Assembly: GCA_037126765.1 (NCBI GenBank)
Contig: JBBCBC010000007.1
Location: 40,899,394 to 40,963,393, forward strand
Length of the DNA stretch: 64,000 bases
Origin: Stenogyne calaminthoides
Lineage: Eukaryota > Streptophyta > Magnoliopsida > Lamiales > Lamiaceae
Reading direction: 5' to 3'
Numbering within the stretch: position 1 is the stretch's first letter; each line of letters opens with the position of its first letter. The position numbers and the translations under genes are program-made. The notes beneath the pieces are model-generated. The model did not search any database. It was not told the DNA's origin and was given only the letters and a program-made list of their open reading frames with translations. Below, piece after piece: positions 32,521 to 43,221 of this stretch.

Positions 32521-33915
32521 ATATATACGTGTTTCATAAATATATGTGTATTCAAGTATAAAGGCCATACTTAATCAAAAGCATATGTTCTTTCTGAACC
32601 TAATTTACAATAAAATAAAAAAGACTAGTACACTACATTATTTCTAGATTATTGGGGACGGCTGAATTGGGGAGTGCTTAATAATATCTATTGAGAACCA
32701 ATTAAAATATTATTTGATTTTAAATGAAGAGATTTCAAGAAGAGATAATTAAGGGTAATAAATACTTAGGAGATCAATAACATTATCTTTAATGATTCTT
32801 TCCTTAAAAAAACTTTTTCATTTTTTTTATATGGCGGGTGGATTACCCATCGGGTAGATATAGCATTCTCCCATTTTATTCTCACATTTTCAACAGTGGG
32901 TTTTTGACTAGTTGAATAATCCACTTTTTCAATCCACTTATTACTAGGCCTTATCTCCTTTATCGCTTCAACATATTCAATTGCAAATGAGCAAAGACCA
33001 TCAGATTTGTCAATGCAATTTTTGATGTAAGTTTCTCACTAAGGGAGACATAAGGGCCATATGCATCATAAAATAGTCTTCAGGTAGTATATCCTCAATT
33101 TAACTTGATAACGAATTCGTTGTTTTTATCGGTACATGGTACTTGTGCATTACAACAATGAGATCTTTCATACAGGCATCCGTTTTCACTTTCTTTAGCA
33201 AATCAGATCGTATTATACAGATGATTTGGCGGAAATCTTTCTTTCTGTCACTGTGGGTTTTTGACTTGTTGAATAATATCTTCCAGAACTTAGGATTCAT
33301 TCAGAAACACAATTATTTGATTCGGACTTAAGACTAAAATTATCACAGAATGTCAACACCTTCGAGTGTATATACACCACAAAGGAAATCATGGAGATGA
33401 TAATCTCTCTGATTTTCCGGGATTATATATGTATACATCACAGACAAATTTTTTAGATCATGGAATACCTCAACGAGGGCATAATCCCTTCAACTTTAAT
33501 CCCCTCGGGCAAGGAAGCCACTTTTTTGGATCTAAGAATGTCAACATACTGCAATAAAGAATAATCAAAAGACTCATATACATGTTCCTCCTCCCCGTCT
33601 TTTGAGTAGTCGATGAATTTTCTGTTCAAAAAATTTTATGGGATAGACTGAGGTCAATGTCATCATCTTTTGGAAGAAAAAATTCGACCTTGACTTTTTA
33701 AACTTTGCCTTCTTTTATGTCATAAATGTCTCCATTTTCTTCAAATTCAAGGACAACACTCGTGCGTTTCTTCAATTTAGTCATATTATGCACATAAATG
33801 TAATCAAAGTCGTAGGTTTTTTTTCGATATCACCTCAATTAGGACTTGAAAATGAATATCTTACTAGAAAATATATGTTGCTTATGGAAATCCCTGAAGG
33901 ATTGCTTCCATTAAT

Positions 33916-33918
<3 letters not shown>
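32521..33918. other. No confident gene; possible decayed coding region on the minus strand
   Basis: The base composition of 32990-33780 is less AT-biased than its neighbours, and several minus-strand frames there look protein-like, such as the ORF at 33100-33300 and a segment near 33470-33545 containing WLPCPRGLKLKG. No family was recognised and stop codons abound, so at most this is an old gene or element remnant. Confidence 0.35.
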
Positions 33919-33959
<41 letters not shown>

Positions 33960-34140
33960 TTGATGAAAAATATTGATAGCAGAATTATTAATGACATAAA
34001 TTTTGATGACAGAAATATCGATAGCATAATTATTAATGACATAAATATTGATAGTAGAAATATTGATGGCAAAAATATCAATGACAAAAATATTGATGAT
34101 ATATATAGATAGATGGAAATTACTATCAATATTTCTGTCA
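33919..34140. repeat. (AT)n microsatellite and ATTGATGGCA-type minisatellite
   Basis: An AT run (33919-33956) is followed by about 180 bp of degenerate units of 15-20 bp, such as AAATATTGATGGCAAAAATA. ORFs through it are repeat artefacts. Confidence 0.85.
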
Positions 34141-34167
34141 CTAATATCAATGAATTTTTTTTTGATG

Positions 34168-35685
34168 ATATATGTTGGTCCCGTGAAAAACCATGTAATG
34201 TATATAAAACAGGGGTGAAATGATTCTATTTTTTTTAAACGATGTGTTTTGCTTATAACCAAATGCATATGGCAAGTAAGAACATAAAACAGTAAAGAAC
34301 ACACAATTTTATAGTGGTTTGGAGTCCAACTCCTACATCCACTCTTCCCTTCATGGGGCACTTCCTTAACCAATAGATATTTATGGAGCTCTCACTCAAC
34401 GGGACTTATCTCCCTCACGAGATTACCTATAGATGTTTAATGAGTTCTCACTCTCTAGACTTATCTCCCTCACGGGATTGCCTATAGATGTTTAATGAGT
34501 TCTCACTCTCTCGGGACTTATCTCCCTCACGAGATTGCCTATTAACTACCTTACTTAACCACTAATTCTTTCTCAAGAAAGGGTTTGAGTTTGATGTTAT
34601 TTCAACTAGGTGAGATTTTCCCTTACATTGTTTTAGCCTTTAAGCTAAGGTTGGGAAAATCTCTCTAAGCTTATGATGTGACATTTATACTTAGATATGA
34701 TGAAGAACACTATTGGGTAAGTTTAAATATTTAATGCTCTGTGTTCTTGAATGGAGATGCTTGAATATTTAACTTTAATCTTCACTTTGCAGAATCCTCC
34801 ATTATCTTTTTTTGAAGATAGTGCAATGTATTTATAGTGTGAATTTGAATATTACCGTTGGAGAGTAAATTCAAATCCATACTAATAGTCTTCCAGTTTT
34901 TCTTTGTCCTTTTGCACTGTTGCTTGCAGCTTTATGTCACATCCATATATGTGTTGTCATCTTCTTATTGACCAGCTTTTTGTGTGTCTAACGGATCAGT
35001 TCAACACACATGTTTTCTGATTTCCTCTTCTGATTTTTGGTTGCCTGATTTCTGTTCAACCTCATCTGATCTCGATCACGTCTGATCTCGATCAGTCTCA
35101 TCTGCTCCTCTTCTGATCAGCTTGTCTACTCTTCTGGTCATCTGATCTGGTCTTCTAATCTAGTCTGCCTGATCCTGGTCACCTGATTTCAGGTCGTATG
35201 ATTTCAGGTCGTCTGATTTCAGGAAGCCTGTTTCTGGTCGTCTGATTTCAGGTTCTCTGATTTCAGGTCATTTGATTTCAGGTCGTTTGATTTTAGGTCA
35301 TCTGATTTCAGGTCGTCTGATTTCAGGTCGTCTGATTTTAGGTCATCTGATTTCAGGTCACCTGATTCAAGTCGTCTGATTTCAGGTTGCCTGATTTCTG
35401 GTCACCTCGCCTGATCAGACTACATCAGCACTTCTTCTTCACAAATCAGCATGCTTCTTCTTGTCCAGTTCATCAGCTTTCATGGAACTCATCTTACTCA
35501 TCTGATCTCGATCAGCCTCGTCTGTAGCTTTATCTGATCTCGATCATCTTCGTCTGATTTCATGAGTTCCCCCTTAACTTGTTCTCTCGTTCCTCTTCAA
35601 CTTGTTATCTGTAGATTAGCTTAAATAACACAAGTTGATAATGTTTTGACATAATTCATCAAAACTAAAATATCCCAACAATATA
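34168..35685 (-). mobile_element. Solo LTR, A/B-related, minus orientation
   Basis: The LTR is 34173-35680 (1508 bp). On the minus strand it starts TGTTGGGATATTTTAG like family A and ends GGGACCAACA like family B. The flanks ATATA (34168-34172 and 35681-35685) form the TSD, though in AT-rich DNA. The TATA box is at 34829-34836 (minus) and leader modules of the family B type lie at about 34390-34545. Its U3 contains an expanded minisatellite. It appears to be a mosaic of the two families, or the ancestral form. Confidence 0.82.
35165..35405. repeat. CTGATTTCAGGTCGT minisatellite in the LTR U3
   Basis: About 14 units of roughly 17 bp (GTCTGATTTCAGGTC type, some lacking bases) lie in tandem. 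The same motif appears only as scattered GAAATCAGA pieces in the family A and B LTRs, so it was amplified in this copy. Confidence 0.85.
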
Positions 35686-36010
35686 TATCGAAATCGAGGT
35701 TGAGGCCAAGGTAATTAGGTGGTTAGGGTAAATAAATTTTCAATAATATTCATATTCAGGGATGTGGAAAAAGTATGAACTGGTATTCAATATGCACCCA
35801 ATACCAACAAAAAGTCAGCAAGTAGACCACATCTTTGATTTGTCTTAAAGAAAGAAAACGACGTAAATATCAAATCCTACAGTAGTTACTAAAGACATTC
35901 AAATCATGAAGTAACCTAGTGTGTTTCTCTTGAACAATGCAAATCAATCAACTCCACCTCAAACAACTTCATGATTGGTGCATCGATCCACTTATCACTG
36001 ATGTTTTTGA
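35686..36010. other. Intergenic DNA, no gene seen
   Basis: Nothing recognisable apart from the flanking elements. Confidence 0.5.
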
Positions 36011-36261
36011 CTCTATTGCTTCTTTTTTTGATAACTTGGTATCCGGCTCAAGGGCCGACTAATCCGGGGGACCAGAACCTACCGTCCACTAGCGGGGGCC
36101 CCACTTCAAGCCAGAGCTAAGCTCTGTACAGACTGACCCATCTCAAGAGTTGATCGCACCAGAGAGGGTTCGAACCTAAGACCTAAAGAGGAGCATACTC
36201 CTAAGTCTCAAGCCTACAACCACTAGGCCAACCCTGGGGGGTTTCTTCTCTATTGCTTCTT
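36011..36261 (-). mobile_element. tRNA-derived SINE with a 14-bp TSD
   Basis: The element (36025-36247, minus) begins with a Pol III A box, TGGCCTAGTGG, then a B box, GGTTCGAACC, about 45 nt further on, and ends in a short A-rich tail (TTATCAAAAAAA). A perfect 14-bp direct repeat, CTCTATTGCTTCTT, flanks it (36011-36024, 36248-36261), as expected from LINE-mediated target-primed insertion. It encodes no protein. The body resembles known plant SINE families, but the family name is not certain. Confidence 0.92.
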
Positions 36262-36329
36262 ACATCCCATGATGACCCGTATTATAAGATTCAACTAGTA
36301 ATATGAGATTCAATTTTGCTAATGATTTA

Positions 36330-38655
36330 TGTTGTACCCGGTTTATGTTTTCCTGCCAACAAACAATAACAATGGATATAATGACAATTTAGGCAATCAA
36401 ACCCAGTAAAAAACATGAAATTTGATTACCCAGTTCGTCTATGAATAAGACTACATCTGGGGGCAACCAAACCAGGTATAATTCAATATAATTTCTGCCT
36501 AGTGTGCTAAGATTTTCCAACCTTTTACAAGAATGGCCATGGAGGCCAATTTATAATATGACCCTCGCCTCTTGGGCGGGAATTTACATAAGGTAAGAAG
36601 TAAAACGAGGCTTCAATCCCGCAAGCCGGAAATTCTGCCTAGTCAGGTCAGTGGTTGCCATCTTTAATGTGCGCCCATCGTGGGGCAGACTTCGGGGGCG
36701 GATCTCGTGGCTTGCTGGGTGCTTCCTTTGACTATCGAGATATGCGACTCGGATTGATGCAGGTCGTTTTCGGCCTGAGTGTTGGGGTTATACTGGAAAG
36801 TATGCTTTTTACTTTGTATAACCAAACTGAATTTCTTATTTATTTACTGAAATAAATTATTTATCACTGTTGCATTAAATATGATTGAATGTTATATATA
36901 TTTACTGCATACTTGTTCAATAAATAGTACGTGTTACATTGTAGTTAATTTGGTGATACCAGATCACGAAAGATCAAATTAACAGTTCCTCGTAACTAAG
37001 TACAAAATTCACAACCTAGATGGAAATGAACAATCCATCGTGAAAGGTTGAAGTGTAAGGCTCAGATTGGCTTGTCTTGACCAAAAGATTACACTAGTGC
37101 ATTATGATGCGCTGAATAGGACCTATAGGAGGATAAATTCTTCAGCACTAAATATGAAAGAATTAGACCTCAGTGGTTCGTTATTTCTTAATCTCCGTTC
37201 CTTAAATAGGATCATGTGAAATTAATAACTATTGCTTTGACTTATGATGGGAAGAGAATCAACGTGATTTGATACCTTATATCTTGGGCAATATTATTAG
37301 TTACACGACGATTGCTAAGATTTAATACGGAGAATCGTGTGCAAGTGCGTCTTGATTAATTTGTCCCTTGGTGGGCTCAGAAGCTTTATCATACCAAATC
37401 TTGCAAGTGGAAATTTATTTCCGGTATGGATAATAATGTTGAGCTATCTTTACTCCAAGGATAAATATATTAATTAATATAAAGCTCTTTCAGTGGCTTA
37501 ATTAATTAGTGGACTAGATAATCTTAAACACGGGAAATAATAACCGAGAGCCATATTATTGAAGCATCATAATATGGATTAAGATGAATAGTTCAATATT
37601 AATTTTATAGTGGAGTAAATTAATATTAATGGACTTGAATAATATTTTGGCTTAATATTAAAGTTTCATAGCCCATTGGATGTCCAATCTTAATTCTCCT
37701 AAAGGCCCCTCAAATAGCCCAATTAAAGTCCAATTAATGAAAATGAGAATAAAATATTATTGCCTTTTTTCCTTATTATTTTCGAAAATTATGAGTAGGA
37801 GAGAGGAAAATATTTTCTTGAAAAGATTTTATGGAATAAGTAGTCTTGAGATACAAGCTTATCCCATAAATTCAAGAAAGGTAAAAGATCTTATTCCTTC
37901 CCTATTTATTTTGATATTTTCGAAAATTATGGACAAGAAGGGAGGAGAAGATTTTGTTGGGAGATATTTTGGGAAATATAATATATTAGATATATTCAAG
38001 ATTGTATCTTGAGGAAGAAGCAATGAAATTTCCCAATGACCCAATTAGGTCAAAATTTTCGACCCCCCTTTGTCCTATAAATAGGGGATGGATTTTTCAT
38101 TCCCAATGCAATTCCACGTGTTGGAAAAATTAGAAATCCACAAAGGTGGTGACAAATATTTTATTTTCTCATTTGTTAAAATCATTCGTGAGAATCCTTC
38201 CACCAGATTACATTCGTGGACGTGGGACATATTTTAGAAGGTACTTTGGGTAGATTCCGCATGCTTAGGATTTACGTGAATTATGTGTACGCATGTTGCT
38301 AATTGCTTGTTTAATTATTATGTTGAATTGATTTAGGATTAATTCATGCTAGTAATTAATTGAATTATTTAAATATGTATTTAAATATACCTCGAATAGA
38401 TCCGGGCACCCCGTATTTTCCAACAAGCATCCCGTATTTTCCAACACTGAGAAGGTCTAGAATGTAAGTCGCCTTGCGACCTATGGAGATCTTGTAAGTC
38501 GTCTCGCGACCTGCTGCCTTTGTGAGCTGGGTAAGGTGCACTTAGTCCTGATGGACAAGACCATTTTTATCCACGGGTCGCTTTAAATGGTAGTTGGAGG
38601 ATGATTTGTCGTTCTTGCGATTAAACCGGGGGTCGGGTTTATCCATGTTACAACA
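36330..38655 (-). mobile_element. 3' LTR of a Tat-type Gypsy element, split by a solo LTR
   Basis: On the minus strand the LTR starts TGTTGTAACATGG (38655) and ends GGGTACAACA (36330). Without the solo LTR inserted at 36780-38446 it is about 654 bp. A minus-strand TATA-like ATTATAAATTGG lies near 36550, and the polypurine tract TTGAGGGGCAAT (38656-38667) abuts its start. The matching 5' LTR is not in the window. Confidence 0.75.
36775..38451 (+). mobile_element. Solo LTR, Copia family C
   Basis: The LTR is 36780-38446 (1667 bp), starting TGTTGGGGTTATACTGG and ending TTTTCCAACA. A perfect TSD, CTGAG (36775-36779, 38447-38451), flanks it inside the Gypsy LTR. Its last 45 bp are partly duplicated (CCCGTATTTTCCAACA twice). 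The right-hand end of the window (62545 on, minus) holds another LTR of this family. ORFs inside, such as 37680-38012, have no recognisable domain. Confidence 0.92.
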
Positions 38656-38667
38656 ATTGCCCCTCAA
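38656..38667 (-). other. Gypsy polypurine tract
   Basis: TTGAGGGGCAAT on the minus strand directly precedes the 3' LTR start; it primes plus-strand DNA synthesis. Confidence 0.65.
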
Positions 38668-38986
38668 GTCGAGGTCGCGTGCTTGCATCGCGGCCTTGAC
38701 TTAACTTGTTATTCTTCCGACCTATGGCAAGTCGACCTAGGGAAATGTTTCTGAGGGGAGTCATCATCCTCGAGTAGGCGAATCGTTGCCTTGATCTTGT
38801 GAATCGGTGTGACAAATGACCTCAAATTTGTGGATTTGATATGATGGATTGATAGGACGATGATGCGAGGTGCCCGTGAGTTGCCCCAATGGGGAGCTGT
38901 AGTGAGGATCACGCGCGATTCCCGTGACTTATTGTTGGGGCGGGCCGGAAGTTTGGCTAAATTGAGTTTTGGCCCCTCCTCTCTTT

Positions 38987-38994
38987 TATAAATA
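38987..38994 (+). promoter_or_regulatory. TATA box upstream of the antisense ORF
   Basis: TATAAATA in CTCTTTTATAAATAGGC lies about 137 bp upstream of the ATG at 39131. A C/T-rich leader with CTCCGTCTCTGC follows at the expected start-site distance. It is on the strand opposite to the Gypsy genes, so it would drive the antisense ORF. Confidence 0.6.
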
Positions 38995-41158
38995 GGCGAG
39001 GGTTTTAGGCTTTTAAACCCTTCTCCGTCTCTGCAAAAACTCTCTTGATAATTCATGGCTTCTTGACAGATTTTCGAGCATTCGACGAGAATTGGTTCAG
39101 GTAAAACTTCATTTCTTTTCAATCCTTGTTATGGCTACTGGTTCTTCGACAACTCCTTCTGCAATCCAACCGATGTTATTGTCGTCTTCGGACGATGATA
39201 ACACCTTTATCTCTCAACTCCACCGCCATCCTGGTCCGTCCTTCGCCGCCACCAATGTGGAAGAGGATTCGACCACCGGTGCCCCGGGTGATGACCGGGA
39301 AGATAATGGGAATGACGAAGGAATCGACGAACAATTTCTGGAGGAATTAGAAGATATCGAGCATCTTCCTCCGGTGATGATCAGTCCCCACCGTATCGTC
39401 TTACCTGAGATGATGACGGAAGCCGGTTCCTCTGTCCCAGCCCATAGATATGGGGCATACAAGCAGATCTTCGATTACGAGGCATATAGAGGCTGAGCTC
39501 CATATAAGTGACCCAACCGCCAGATCCGGAAGTCGGTTGAAGAGCCATTTGTGGCTTCGGGTAAGAGATACCGATCTGTATTGAGCGACCAGTATGTTCT
39601 TTCTCTTCGTCGAAAGTACAAAGTTCCAAGAGATGTGCATTTTTATGGAGCGACTTTCGATTAGAGAGTCGACCAACCACCGCCAGGGATGATTGCTGTG
39701 AATGAGCATACGATGGAGGCCGGAATCCAGTTTTCATTACATCCGACTATCTCTCACCTGCTCGCGGCCTGGAATCAGAGCCTTACGCAGATTACCCCGA
39801 ATGGTTGGAGTTATATCATCTCCACCATGACCGTGTTGGGGCAGGCCGAGTTGCTTCGACTGCCGAACCCAGGCGAGATATCATATGTGATGTCACCCAT
39901 TGCTCAGGCCGGATACTATAATGCCATGCGACTTTGCAAGGGCAGGGAGGTCGTGAGTGGGATTCCCATTAAGGTCGACGGATGGCACCAGAGGTGGTGG
40001 TTTGTTGGAGGGGCCTGGGAATCTGTAGACCCTTCAAATACCTTGACCATTCGGGTCCCCGCGAATTATGAGCATCGTATTGAGAATGGTAAGCCCTTTA
40101 CTTAATTATTCAAAAATGTACTGATCTAATTCTCCTTTTATTTTGCAGTGTTTGTTCCCAAGGAGGCCGAGCTGAACTGGGATTTTGTCGAAGCGTTCAC
40201 GGAGGTTCGAAATACCCTCCTAGTTGCCGCGATATCATCGCCCTAAACTCCAAACTAGACCAACTTGGCGGATTATATACTTATCCCCATCATCTCAATA
40301 TACCTTGTAAGTCTCGTGGTATGATCGCTTTTTATGTAGCGGTTTTTAACTTGCAACCTGACCAGATTTATTTATGTTTCATGGCAGTTCCTAACCATCC
40401 AGTTCTCAAGTATCGACCATCAGCTTTTGTGATGGCCATTCGGAAGAAATCGTGCTTTGCTCGATGAAGCGTGTTGCGACTACCGGTGCCCCTCCTCCAA
40501 GTCCGACCCTCACTGGTCCTTCTATCGCTGACAAGGGAAAGAAGAAATTCAAGGGGCTGACTCCATCAGATTTTGAGCCCACTCGGAAGAGGATGAGGGA
40601 GGAGATAGGTTCATACCAGTCGGAGATAAACTGGGGGCTAGGTAAATCACCGCTTTGTTCGACCTCACAACCAACAACTGCTCCAGAAGGGGGCCGTCAT
40701 CCGGAGGACAACTCCTGGTTGGGCTGGGATGAAGACCGGGTCAATGAGTAAGTCTGGCCACACATGTTCTCCTTAATTTTTATCATTCTACTTTACTAAC
40801 GACTTTAATTCTTCTGCAGCCCGGACATCATGCTGACCAAATTCTGTCTGGAGGCATTGAGCTTCCTGAGGTCACGCAGGATTACTCCGGAGGGGGTCCT
40901 TGAGGGATGGCCCTCATACCTCTCGAGGGCCCTGCAAAATTTGCCCCTGTTGGACGAAGGAAGACCATGCCAATGCCCGCTGTCAGAAAGTTACGGGTAA
41001 CCTGTACTCGGCCTTGGTCTACTCCCAAAAGGCGGCACTTTTCTTGGAAAAAACCAGTGCTCAGTTGGAGACCGAGCTCAAGAACCTGGGAAAAGCGCAG
41101 GAAAGAGTTGCCGATCAGGCCAAGTCGATAGTTTCTGCGGCCGAGATCCAAAAGAAAT

Positions 41159-41600
41159 TTGGTTGTGTTTGTTTTCAGTCGGGGAGGTCCGGATGGGGGA
41201 TGGGCCTCCCCCCGTCCCGTCCACTTTTTGGATTTTCACATCCCATCTTCCATCCAAATACACATCCACCTCCATTATACATCTATACCCTAAGATTATC
41301 ACATCACTACTTTTGTTACACCAACTCATTCTCTCTCATCATTTTCTTACAACAATTCATTATATTTCCTACTTTTCTTACACTTTTCTTTCATATAATC
41401 ATTATTACACTAACTAACATTAATAAAATAATACATCATCATAATTAAAAAGTATTGATTTGATATAAAGCTTCATCCATCATTACTATATCCAACCCAA
41501 AATAAACAAATGATTACTATTCACAAGATTTCCCCCATCCACTTTTTCCCCCATCCGGATTTGTCTCATCCACCTTAAGCTCAAAACAAACATACCCTTG
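41159..41600. mobile_element. Harbinger/Tourist-like MITE inside the antisense ORF
   Basis: The ends GTTGTGTTTGTTTTC and its imperfect inverse (GTATGTTTGTTTTGA) enclose about 436 bp (41162-41597). TTG on both sides is a candidate 3-bp TSD. Subterminal CCGGATGGGGGA blocks are also inverted. Removing it with one TTG keeps the host frame open. The superfamily is inferred from TIR style and TSD length. Confidence 0.6.
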
Positions 41601-41614
41601 GAAACTTCTAACTT

Positions 41615-41990
41615 CGAGCTGATGATGGAGATGAGAATGCTTTAGCATTCATGAAGAAGTTTGAAAGTCGTCTGCTAATTAATTCTTGTTTTATTCAATT
41701 CATAGGTTTTAGATCATTTTATTTATTAGTTATTAATTTAGTATTTTTGTTTATCGTGTTAATTAATTACGAGACTAGTATAAGTAGTGCATTTCAGGCA
41801 TTGTAATGGGGAGATTGAACTGAAATAGAAAAGATATCGGGTTTATCCCTTTGTAAGTGTATTTATCGTTGTTCTTCTGGTATTCATATTGAATCAACAT
41901 AATTAAACGTTAATTGTGTTTCGGTATTCATCCGGGTATTCTAAGAATCAACGTATAATACTCTTATATGCTTCCGCTATCTACATCAGC
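41615..41990 (+). mobile_element. Small solo LTR or TRIM inside the antisense ORF
   Basis: The segment 41620-41985 (366 bp) starts TGATGATGGAG and ends CTATCTACA, so it has TG...CA ends. The flanks CGAGC and TCAGC are an imperfect 5-bp TSD. The end sequence CTTCCGCTATCTACATCA is typical of plant Copia LTR ends. Removal restores a continuous coiled-coil frame, which supports the borders. Confidence 0.55.
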
Positions 41991-42521
41991 TGTCCCAACG
42001 AATTTCAAGTCTTGAGGGTCGCTTGGGGGATACCGAGGGCCTGCTTGCGATGGAGAAAGCGACCGTTGTTCGGGTTAAGGGGAAGCTGGCCGATGCTAAG
42101 GAGGAGTTGGCTGCCAAGGATGCGCAGTTCAAGAAGGTCGAAGAGCTGAACGCCAACTATGCTTATGTTACGGCATTCGTGGGGGGCCATCTGAATCTTT
42201 CATCGTACGAACCCCACTGGCGACCTCAGTGGGATTGTTACCGAGCTGACTGATTATGTCCGTGACAACCCTCCCCACTCCGATGTCATGCTAGAAATCA
42301 AAGATCTGGAAGGTATGGGCATCGACCTTTTCTTCTTTCCCAATTAGAGCAGGATTGTGCACTCCACTCCCGATCCTGATGAGACACAACCAGGGTCTAT
42401 TAATACGGTCCTTGAGACCCAACTTGACTGGACCCGGCCTCCGCCGGAGGTCACAGGGGATGAGGCCGCCGAGAAATCGAGCGCTGATCTTGTAGGGGAT
42501 GTTATCGTTCCCGACCTCTGA

Positions 42522-42740
42522 GGAAGATGCTTACCAGCCAAAGATTATATAGATGGGTTGTCTGCCAAGCTACGCTGAGTGTTATTCAGCAACAATTAGG
42601 TGGACAGCCTTTGAATATAGTCAGTGGTGCTGCTGATGGGATTTTGGATGTTCTTAAGAATGATAACATCAAGAATCCCGATAAGAAAAAGGAGATTGAG
42701 GAGTTGTTGAACTCCATCCTCAACAATACTTTTGACCAAC
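42522..42740 (+). pseudogene. BRR2: Captured BRR2 (U5 snRNP helicase) N-terminal fragment
   Basis: The start reads DAYQPK, then after a damaged stretch LSVIQQQLGGQPLNIVSGAA and LKNDNIKNPDKKKEIEELLN and FDQ, matching the N-terminal region of plant BRR2, the large DExH helicase that unwinds U4/U6 in the spliceosome. Only about 70 of over 2,000 residues are present. A stop and frame change lie near 42550, and similarity ends near 42737. It follows the antisense ORF in the same orientation and may have been carried as part of its 3' region. Identification rests on recalled family sequence; a search would settle it. Confidence 0.8.
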
Positions 42741-43221
42741 ATACTTTTGGAGTCGGAAGTTGCCTAGAGGTCGCAGGGAAACCAAGCAATGATAGGTAGT
42801 TAATAGTACCTTAGTACCTTGATGTATTTTTGCTTCTTGTTGGCTTTTGGCCGCTTGATGTAATCAGCCTTCGGGTTCTCCACTGTACCGACCTTCAGGC
42901 CTTTGTCATTAATGAAATTTTCCTTTTTCCTTCCTTTATTGTGCCGACCTGATTTCCTTATGCGACTTTATTATTTGCTTTTGTTCTTATCGTCTTATTG
43001 TCAATGCGATTTGTCTTGAACTTTGCTTAGTCGTCTTACAAAGTCGGGGGAGGATCACACAACTTTGGGTGGTGATCTCACTGTCAGTATGTCGAAATTC
43101 GTACTTCGGGAGGTCAATGTTTTACATATGCGACCTCCCTTGGTTTAAACATGAATTTTGAAAGAAACAAATGACATTATTATTGACTTGACAAATTATT
43201 TACAAGTATGCGATTTCGAAC
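42741..43221. other. Spacer between the antisense ORF and integrase
   Basis: No gene seen. It probably holds the convergent 3' ends of the antisense ORF (plus) and of pol (minus). Confidence 0.5.

Larger units (their letters stand above)
39131..42521 (+). pseudogene. Antisense extra ORF of the Gypsy element, intron-containing and broken
   Basis: The ATG at 39131 opens MATGSSTTPSA with an acidic N-terminus. Stops at 39494 and 39662 and a frame change precede a conserved block (about 39690-40090) with FSLHPTISHLLAAWNQ, typical of the putative gypsy-type transposon domain (Transposase_28-like) of plant Tat elements. Three GT-AG introns can be read: 40089-40148, 40307-40387 and 40748-40819. The 3' part is a coiled coil (LGDTEGLLAMEKA, LADAKEELAAK) interrupted by a MITE and a small LTR. 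The role of such extra ORFs is unknown. Its strand is opposite to the integrase, as reported for some Tat elements. Confidence 0.7.

Noticed and set aside
33882..34373. 163-codon ORF on the minus strand as a gene
   Set aside because: It crosses an AT microsatellite, a minisatellite and the end of a solo LTR.
35165..35405. CRISPR-like array
   Set aside because: Units are contiguous with no unique spacers, and the DNA is a plant LTR; it is a minisatellite.
36025..36247. A functional tRNA gene
   Set aside because: A and B boxes are present, but the sequence does not fold as a tRNA, and it has a SINE body, A-rich tail and TSD.
37680..38012. 110-codon ORF as a gene
   Set aside because: It lies inside a solo LTR and has no recognisable domain; the related LTR at 62545-64000 is indel-rich in this part.
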